Shown one piece after another: positions 1-6,313 of a stretch of DNA of 6,313 bases (position 1 is its first letter; each line of letters starts with the position of its first letter). The DNA is taken from NCBI GenBank assembly GCA_033722135.1, contig JAWVZO010000151.1:1-6313 (forward strand), read 5' to 3'. The position numbers were made by a program, and so were the translations under genes. The stretch comes from QNFN01 sp033722135 (GTDB taxonomy: Bacteria; Pseudomonadota; Gammaproteobacteria; QNFN01). Under the pieces are notes generated by a model. It ran no database searches. It was given only the letters and a program-made list of their open reading frames with translations, and was not told the DNA's origin.

Positions 1-255
1 CGGCGGCGAAGGCTAGGCCCTGGGCCATGCCGGCGGCGATGCGCACGCCGGTGAAGCTCCCGGGACCGCGCCCGAAGGCCACGGCGTCGAGGTCGCCGAG
101 CGCGAGGTCCGCCTCCGCCAGCAGGGACTCGACCATCGGCAAAAGGCGCAGGGCGTGCTCGCGCGGCGCCTCGACGTACCGCTCGCGCACCTCGCCGTCC
201 AGCCAGAGCGCCGCGGAGCACGCCTCGGTGGCCGTCTCGAGGGCGACCAGGCGGC

Positions 256-259
<4 letters not shown>
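1..259 (-). CDS. tsaB: TsaB, tRNA t6A37 threonylcarbamoyltransferase complex subunit (N-terminal part, cut by window edge)
   Basis: TsaB is the non-catalytic partner of TsaD and TsaE in the cytoplasmic complex that transfers the threonylcarbamoyl group to A37 of ANN-decoding tRNAs. Only the first 86 codons are present; the family is usually about 230 residues, so the rest lies beyond the left edge. What I see: the N-terminal strand and turn LVALETATEACS (residues 4-15) and the hallmark GPGSFTGVRI (65-74), which together define the ASKHA-fold TsaB family. Start: GTG at 259-257, immediately after the operon frame changes. It overlaps the yoaA stop as GTGA (256-259), and a moderate AGGGA-like ribosome site lies 10 bases upstream, inside the end of yoaA. 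It is the fourth gene seen in the mrcB operon. In E. coli tsaB also neighbours yoaA, which supports both calls. No odd residues are visible in the part present. The family call is secure; the C-terminus cannot be assessed. Confidence 0.95.
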
Positions 260-2198
<1,939 letters not shown>

Positions 2199-2202
<4 letters not shown>

Positions 2203-2870
2203 CGCCCGTTCCCGTAGCGTGCCGCGCGCGCCTCGGCTGCCCGGCTCCCCTCGGCGTCGCCGGCCCGGCGCCGCGCCTCGGCGATGATCCGCCAGTTGCG
2301 CAGGCGCAGCGGGGCGTTCTCGCCGGCGACGCTGTTGGACTTCGCCGCGAACTGCTCGGCGAGCGCATTCTTGTCCTGGTCGAGTCGCACCGCGGCGAGG
2401 TGCTGCCAGAGGTACGGGTTCGCGGGCTCGATGCGCAGTGCCCGCTCCAGGCCCGCGGCCGCCTGCTCGTGCTGGCCCGCGGCCCAGCGCCGCCGGACGT
2501 CGCGCAGGATGTCGTCGACGGCCGGGGTCTTCGCCGCGGGCGCGGCGAGGACCAGTTGCCGCTGCGCGGGCGCCGCCGTCTCGACGGGTGGCCGGGACGG
2601 CGCGGGGCGCGCCTCCGGCCGCGCGTCGGCGGCGGGGGGCGGCGTGCCCAGCGGGCGTGGCGTGCCGGAGACCGGGTCCGGCGCCGGCAGCGTGGTCACG
2701 CGCACCTCCGCGTCGCCCTCCGGGATGCTCGGCGGCAGCGGGGCCTGCGTCCCGGACGGCCCCTCGATGGCGCGCGATTCGACCGGTGCCAGGCGGTCCG
2801 TGGGCGTGGCGCAGCCGGCGAGCAGCAGCGTCCCGAGAACGATCGCGGCCAACTCCCTTCGCTTCATCAT
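2199..2870 (-). CDS. Outer-membrane lipoprotein with TPR-like domain, probable LpoP-type activator of PBP1b
   Basis: A 223-residue lipoprotein. Seen: positively charged start (MMKRRE), hydrophobic segment 7-17, and a lipobox LAGC with the lipidated cysteine at C20. The next residue is Ala, not Asp, so Lol sorting to the outer membrane is expected. Residues 21 to about 118 form a low-complexity Pro/Ala-rich linker (about 23 prolines), long enough to reach through the periplasm. Residues about 118-215 are helical and TPR-like: a repeat around 120-150 (AAGLERALRIEPANPYLW region), a second around 151-183, and a final helix pair containing NWRIIAEARRRAGD. This architecture, placed directly after mrcB, matches the LpoP class of PBP1b activators described in Pseudomonas. 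The activator role is inference; a generic TPR lipoprotein is the alternative. The start is ATG at 2870, overlapping the mrcB stop as ATGA and preceded by GAGGA at 8 bases; the second ATG (2867) is a less well placed option. Confidence 0.93.
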
Positions 2871-5197
2871 TCGAATAGTCCTCGCAGCCAGTTACCCAGG
2901 GAGTCGTCGCTTCCCGCCCGGCGCCCGCAGGCGCTCTCCTCGGCCGGCAGGGCCGCCTCGAGCATCGGCAGCCGCACAGCGCCCGGGCACCCCTCGGCGC
3001 TGCGCCGCAACGGGTCGAACTCGAGCCAGGCCGTGACCACGCCTTCCGGGGGGACCGGGGCCAGCGAGGCGCTGTCGAGACGCTCCAGGACCCCGCTCCA
3101 GAGACGCAGCGCACCGCTGGCGCCGGTCAGCCCGGTCGGCGCGTTGTCGTCGCGGCCGACCCAGGCCACCGCGACGTGCTGCCCACTGTACCCGGCGAAC
3201 CAGCTGTCGCGAAGGTCGTCCGTCGTACCGGTCTTGCCGGCGACGCCGAGTGCGGAGAGCGACGCGGGCATGGATCGCGCGGTCCCGCTGCGTACCACCT
3301 CCTGCAGGGCGTAGGTCAGCCGGTAGACGGCCGCGGGATCGAAGCGCTGTTCGACGGTCAGCGGGTAGCGCTGCAGCTGGCTGCCGTCGGCGGTGATCAC
3401 CTCGCGGATGGCGCGCAGCGGGGTGAAGAAGCCGTTCCCGGCCAGCGTCTGGTAGAGCTGGGCCACCTCGAGGGGGGTCATCTCGACCGCGCCGAGCAGC
3501 AGGGAAGGGAAGGCGGGCACGTCGCGGCGCAGGCCGAGGCGCTCGAGCACGTTCACGGTCCGCGGCACGCCGAGCTCGAGCCCGAGCCGCGCCGTGGCCA
3601 GGTTGTAGGAGTTGGCCAGCGCGCGGTAGAGCGGCACCCGCCCGTGGGACTGGCGGTCGTAGTTGTCCGGCGCCCAGAGCGAGCCGTCGTCGAGGGTGAG
3701 TTGGAACGGCGTGTCGTCGAGGGGCGTGGCCAGGCTGTAGCCGCGTTCGAGCGCGGCGAGGTAGACCGCCGGCTTGACCAGCGAACCGATCGGGCGGACC
3801 GCGTCGAGGGCCCGGTTGAACCCGGCGTAACGGGGGCGTCGTCCACCGGCGACCGCCAGCACCTCGCCGCCGTCGCTGCGGCCGACCACCACCGCGGCCT
3901 GCAGCTTGCCGCGCGGCAGGTCGCGCGTTCGCTCGAGCCTCGGCAGGGCGTCGGCGACCTCGTCCTCGACATCGGCCTGGACCAGCGGGTCGAGGGTGGT
4001 GAACACCCGCAGCCCCTCGCTGCGCAGGTCCTCGTCGCGGTAGTCGCGGCGCAGCTGGCGGCGCACGAGATCGAAGAAGGCCGGGTAGCGGACCGCGGAG
4101 GTGCCGCGCTCGACGGCCACGCCGAGCGGCGCACGGCGGGCCGCCTCGGCCGCCGCGGCATCGATCACGCCGCGCTGCTCCAGCGTGGTGAGGATCCGGT
4201 CGCGTCGCTCGCGTGCCCGTTCCGGATGGCGCCTCGGATCGTAGTAGGAGGCGCCGCGCAGCAGCGTCACCAGCAGCGCCGCCCTCGGCAGGTCCACCTG
4301 CTCCAGCGGCAGCCCGAAGTAGTCGAGGCTGGCGCGGCCGAAGCCGTGGATCGCCCGTGCCCCCTCCTGCCCGAGGTAGACCTCGTTCAGGTAGGCCTCG
4401 AGGATCTCCTGCTTGCTGTAGCGCAGCTCCAGCAACAGCGCCATCAGCGCCTCGTTGACCTTGCGCCACAGGCTCCGTTCGGGCGTCAGGAAGTAGTTCT
4501 TGACCAGCTGCTGGGTCAGCGTGCTGCCGCCCTGGCTGACCCGGCCGCTGCGCAGGTTGGCCCACATGGCGCGGGCGATGGCACCGGGATCGACGCCGTG
4601 GTGGCTGAAGAAGTGGCGGTCCTCGATGGTCAGCAGCATCTCGACCAGGACCGGCGGCACCTCCTCGAGACGGACCAGGACGCGGTCCTCGTTGTGTGCC
4701 GGGTAGATCCCGCCGATCTCCAGCGGCTCGACCCGGAGCAGCGACAGCGCCACGCCGCCCGGCGTGGCGAGTCCGGTCACCCGCCCCCCGTCGAACCGCA
4801 CCACGGCGATCTGGCTGCCCTGCTCCCCGTCGGCGAAGCGGAACCCGCGCGTGCGCAGCGAGATCACATTGCCGGCCCGGGCGTAGGTTCCCGGCGCGCT
4901 CGACGCGCGCTGCCGGGTATAGCGCAGCAGGCGCAGCTCCTCCTCCAGCCGGTCGGGCTCCAGGGCGAGCCCCGGGAACAGCTCGAGCGGGCGCGCGAAG
5001 ACCCGCGCCGGAACCGCCCACCGCTTGCCCTCGAACTGGGTGACCACCTGGCGGTCGAGGTAGAACAGGTAGCCGACCAGCAGCGGCGCGCCGAGCAGCG
5101 CGAGCCAGAACAGGGTCATGAAGAGCCGTCGGAACAGGCGGCGCGGCGGTCGCTTCGCGGGTTTGCGACGGCGCCGGGACCGTTTGCGGGGTGACAT
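2867..5197 (-). CDS. mrcB: Penicillin-binding protein 1b, bifunctional peptidoglycan glycosyltransferase/transpeptidase
   Basis: Class A PBP of 776 residues that polymerises lipid II and crosslinks the stem peptides in the periplasm. Seen, numbering from the ATG at 5197: a very basic cytoplasmic tail (1-24), one membrane segment (about 25-47), and a region matching the UB2H domain (about 69-160), which in E. coli docks the activator LpoB. The GT51 domain follows, with catalytic E192 in EDRHFFSHHG (192-201), QGGSTLTQQ (222-230) and second glutamate E249 in RKVNE. The transpeptidase has nucleophile S472 in GSLVK (SxxK), SYN (530-532) and KTGT (655-658). All key residues are intact and spaced as in E. 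coli PBP1b. The only two cysteines, C737 and C757, sit near the C-terminus. Start: an upstream in-frame ATG at 5245 lies on top of the -10 element and is rejected. The chosen ATG gives a leader of roughly 30 bases and the usual basic N-terminus, though it lacks an obvious Shine-Dalgarno. It is the first gene of the operon. Confidence 0.96.
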   Translation of the reverse strand: MSPRKRSRRRRKPAKRPPRRLFRRLFMTLFWLALLGAPLLVGYLFYLDRQVVTQFEGKRWAVPARVFARPLELFPGLALEPDRLEEELRLLRYTRQRASSAPGTYARAGNVISLRTRGFRFADGEQGSQIAVVRFDGGRVTGLATPGGVALSLLRVEPLEIGGIYPAHNEDRVLVRLEEVPPVLVEMLLTIEDRHFFSHHGVDPGAIARAMWANLRSGRVSQGGSTLTQQLVKNYFLTPERSLWRKVNEALMALLLELRYSKQEILEAYLNEVYLGQEGARAIHGFGRASLDYFGLPLEQVDLPRAALLVTLLRGASYYDPRRHPERARERRDRILTTLEQRGVIDAAAAEAARRAPLGVAVERGTSAVRYPAFFDLVRRQLRRDYRDEDLRSEGLRVFTTLDPLVQADVEDEVADALPRLERTRDLPRGKLQAAVVVGRSDGGEVLAVAGGRRPRYAGFNRALDAVRPIGSLVKPAVYLAALERGYSLATPLDDTPFQLTLDDGSLWAPDNYDRQSHGRVPLYRALANSYNLATARLGLELGVPRTVNVLERLGLRRDVPAFPSLLLGAVEMTPLEVAQLYQTLAGNGFFTPLRAIREVITADGSQLQRYPLTVEQRFDPAAVYRLTYALQEVVRSGTARSMPASLSALGVAGKTGTTDDLRDSWFAGYSGQHVAVAWVGRDDNAPTGLTGASGALRLWSGVLERLDSASLAPVPPEGVVTAWLEFDPLRRSAEGCPGAVRLPMLEAALPAEESACGRRAGSDDSLGNWLRGLFE
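2879..2883 (-). promoter_or_regulatory. Ribosome binding site deciding the lipoprotein start
   Basis: GAGGA on the minus strand, inside the last codons of mrcB, lies 8 bases from the first ATG (2870) and 11 bases from the second (2867). The spacing favours the first ATG and lets ribosomes finishing mrcB restart directly on the activator gene. Confidence 0.6.
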
Positions 5198-5235
5198 GTC
5201 GGGCAGGCGGGTTCGGGCTGGCGATGGCAGCGTGC

Positions 5236-5244
5236 ATTCTACCA
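5236..5244 (-). promoter_or_regulatory. Extended -10 promoter element of the mrcB operon
   Basis: On the minus strand the bases read TGGTAGAAT, that is TG-N-TAGAAT, five of six matches to the sigma-70 -10 hexamer plus the extended TG. The best -35 position at 17-base spacing (5259-5264, GCGTTA) matches poorly, consistent with an extended -10 promoter. Transcription would begin near 5229-5230, about 30 bases before the mrcB ATG at 5197. In this otherwise very GC-rich sequence the AT-rich hexamer stands out. Inferred from sequence only. Confidence 0.6.
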
Positions 5245-5251
5245 TCCGCGG

Positions 5252-5269
5252 GGGGCACTAACGCGCCCC
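5252..5269. repeat. GC-rich dyad between the divergent promoters
   Basis: GGGGCAC (5252-5258) and GCGCCCC (5263-5269) are inverted copies with six of seven positions pairing around a TAAC centre. It overlaps the -35 region of both candidate promoters. It could be an operator for a dimeric regulator or a chance product of high GC; there is no T-run, so it is not an intrinsic terminator. Confidence 0.35.
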
Positions 5270-5285
5270 GGCGGCCCCACGACTC

Positions 5286-5294
5286 TGCTAGGCT
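5286..5294 (+). promoter_or_regulatory. Possible extended -10 element for the plus-strand kinase-like gene
   Basis: TGCTAGGCT fits TG-N followed by a hexamer (TAGGCT) that matches the consensus at only three of six positions, with no recognisable -35. It is placed sensibly: a start near 5301 would give a leader of about 26 bases before the ATG at 5327. Weak, position-supported guess. Confidence 0.35.
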
Positions 5295-5311
5295 GGCCCC
5301 CTCTTCCGCAC

Positions 5312-5325
5312 GGAGGCCGGAGGCC
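5312..5325 (+). promoter_or_regulatory. Tandem Shine-Dalgarno motifs before the kinase-like gene
   Basis: Two back-to-back copies of GGAGGCC (5312-5318 and 5319-5325) precede the ATG at 5327. The GGAGG cores end 10 and 3 bases from the start, so neither has the ideal 5-9 base spacing; the first is the more likely functional site. They confirm 5327 as the start. Confidence 0.55.
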
Positions 5326-5326
5326 G

Positions 5327-6313
5327 ATGAGCCAGCCGGGGCTGATCCAGGCGTTGCAGGACGCGAGCCGCTTCGACCACCCCGTCGAGCGATTCGAGGT
5401 ACTCGAGACCCACGTCTCCTGGGTGCTGCTGACCGGGCCGTACGCCTACAAGATTAAGAAGCCGGTCGATCTCGGCTTCCTCGACTTCTCCACGCTGGCC
5501 GCGCGGCGCCACTTCTGCGAGGAGGAGCTGCGCCTGAACCGGCGGCTCGCGCCACGGCTCTACCGCGACCTGGTCGCCCTGACCGGCAGTCCGGACGACC
5601 CGCGTCTCGGCGGTCCCGGCGAGCCGTTCGAGTTCGCCGTGCGGATGGTGCAGTTCCCGCAGGAGGCCCTGCTCGACCGGGTGCTCACCCGCGGCGCGCT
5701 GACCGGCAGACACGTCGACGCCCTCGCGCGGATGATCGCGGCGTTCCACGCCGTGGCCGCGGTCGCCGGCGACGACCGGCCCCACGGCGAGCCCGACCTG
5801 GTCTTCCACCCGGTCCGCGAGAACTTCGTGCAGATCGACCCGCTGCTCGACGAACCGGTGGAGCGGGCCCGCCTCGAGCGGCTGCGCGACTGGAGCATCC
5901 AGCGCTACCACGCATCGCGCGGACTCCTCGTCGAGCGCAAGGCGGGCGGCTTCGTGCGCGAGTGCCACGGCGACCTGCACCTCGGCAACCTGCTGCTCGA
6001 CGGGGAGGGGGTGACCGCGTTCGACTGCCTCGAGTTCAGCCCCGCGCTGCGCTGGATCGACGTGCAGAGCGACCTCGCCTTCCTGCTCATGGACCTCGTC
6101 GAGCACCAGGCCAACCCGTTCGCGCACCGCCTCCTCGATGGCTACCTCGCCGAGAGCGGGGACTACGGCGGCCTGGCCCTGCAGCCGTTCTACCAGGTCT
6201 ACCGCGCGCTGGTGCGGGCCAAGGTGGCCGCCATCCGCGGGGCCCAGGCCGGCGCGGACGGCACGGAGCTGCACGCCTACCTCGGCCTGGCCGACCGGCT
6301 GCGCCAGCCGCGC
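5327..6313 (+). CDS. Aminoglycoside phosphotransferase-like / AAA ATP-binding family protein (N-terminal 329 codons, runs off right edge)
   Basis: Translated from the ATG at 5327, the frame stays open to the last base (329 codons, no stop). Seen: YKIKKPVDLGFLDFS (41-55), a strongly conserved lysine-bearing segment of this family; the protein-kinase-like catalytic loop HGDLHLGN (214-221), with D216 as likely catalytic base and N221 as metal ligand; FDCLEF (232-237), where D233 would be the second metal ligand; then the family signature RWIDVQSDLAFLLMDL. These place it in the APH/choline-kinase fold, in the group (COG2187) usually fused to a C-terminal P-loop kinase (COG0645); full-length members are about 520 residues. 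The P-loop half would lie past the window. Database names mention aminoglycosides, but the substrate is unknown and I see no reason to call it a resistance gene. Two GGAGG motifs precede the start, 10 and 3 bases away. It is transcribed divergently from mrcB. The long minus-strand frame over 5288-6274 is a shadow of this gene. Confidence 0.93.
   Translation, partial: MSQPGLIQALQDASRFDHPVERFEVLETHVSWVLLTGPYAYKIKKPVDLGFLDFSTLAARRHFCEEELRLNRRLAPRLYRDLVALTGSPDDPRLGGPGEPFEFAVRMVQFPQEALLDRVLTRGALTGRHVDALARMIAAFHAVAAVAGDDRPHGEPDLVFHPVRENFVQIDPLLDEPVERARLERLRDWSIQRYHASRGLLVERKAGGFVRECHGDLHLGNLLLDGEGVTAFDCLEFSPALRWIDVQSDLAFLLMDLVEHQANPFAHRLLDGYLAESGDYGGLALQPFYQVYRALVRAKVAAIRGAQAGADGTELHAYLGLADRLRQPR

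Larger units (their letters stand above)
5198..5326. other. Divergent intergenic region between mrcB and the kinase-like gene
   Basis: This 129-base gap is the only non-coding stretch in the window. Read outward it contains the short leader of mrcB (about 5198-5229), an extended -10 element for the minus-strand operon (5236-5244), a GC-rich dyad (5252-5269), a weaker extended -10 for the plus strand (5286-5294) and tandem GGAGGCC units before the plus-strand start. I see no terminator, tRNA or small open frame that needs explaining. Confidence 0.85.

Noticed and set aside
2203..3114. N-terminal extension of the helicase frame by 304 residues
   Set aside because: It runs out of frame through the lipoprotein gene and the end of mrcB, is Arg/Ala/Pro-rich low-complexity sequence with no domain, and would make the helicase far longer than its family.
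3176..5194. Long plus-strand open frame (672 codons) antisense to mrcB
   Set aside because: Same shadow pattern; mrcB on the other strand has every catalytic motif intact.
2892..5258. Second minus-strand frame of 788 codons overlapping mrcB
   Set aside because: Shifted-frame shadow of mrcB, dominated by Arg/Gly/Pro/Ala and without motifs.
5252..5269. Intrinsic terminator
   Set aside because: The inverted repeat is not followed by a T-run on either strand and lies between two divergent starts, where no transcript needs to end.
5288..6274. Minus-strand open frame of 328 codons at the right end
   Set aside because: It is the antisense shadow of the kinase-like plus-strand gene, whose translation carries HGDLHLGN and other conserved motifs.
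5327..6313. Annotation as an aminoglycoside-resistance gene
   Set aside because: The fold is shared with many small-molecule kinases. The conserved segments match a widespread chromosomal family of unknown substrate, and there is no mobile context.

Overview
This 6.3 kb window is gene-dense, GC-rich bacterial chromosome with nothing visibly mobile. It most likely comes from a high-GC gammaproteobacterium outside the Enterobacterales. The reasons are a PBP1b-type cell-wall synthase with room for a UB2H domain, a TPR lipoprotein directly behind it, and a YoaA-type helicase next to tsaB, an adjacency also known from E. coli. The taxonomic call is inference; no rRNA or other marker lies in the window.

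Layout: a minus-strand operon fills positions 1 to 5197. In transcription order it reads mrcB (PBP1b), then a lipoprotein with a TPR-like C-terminal domain (candidate LpoP-type PBP1b activator), then yoaA (XPD/DinG-family Fe-S helicase), then tsaB (t6A tRNA modification, cut by the left edge). All three junctions are 4-base stop/start overlaps (ATGA, GTGA, GTGA), so translation is probably coupled along the whole chain. A 129-base divergent intergenic region (5198-5326) separates mrcB from a plus-strand gene running off the right edge. That gene encodes the N-terminal kinase-like half of the uncharacterised 'aminoglycoside phosphotransferase / ATP-binding protein' family. The intergenic region holds a good extended -10 element for the operon, a weaker one for the plus-strand gene, and a GC-rich dyad between them.

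Functionally, the first two operon genes fit together as a peptidoglycan synthase and its outer-membrane activator. The helicase and the tRNA-modification gene are housekeeping functions whose link to the wall pair looks like conserved co-transcription rather than one pathway. I see no CRISPR array, insertion sequence, RNA gene or phage gene. Most long overlapping reading frames on the opposite strands are GC-driven shadows. The window is largely ordinary; the most interesting points are the lipoprotein beside PBP1b, the chain of overlaps, and the unknown function of the divergent kinase-like gene.
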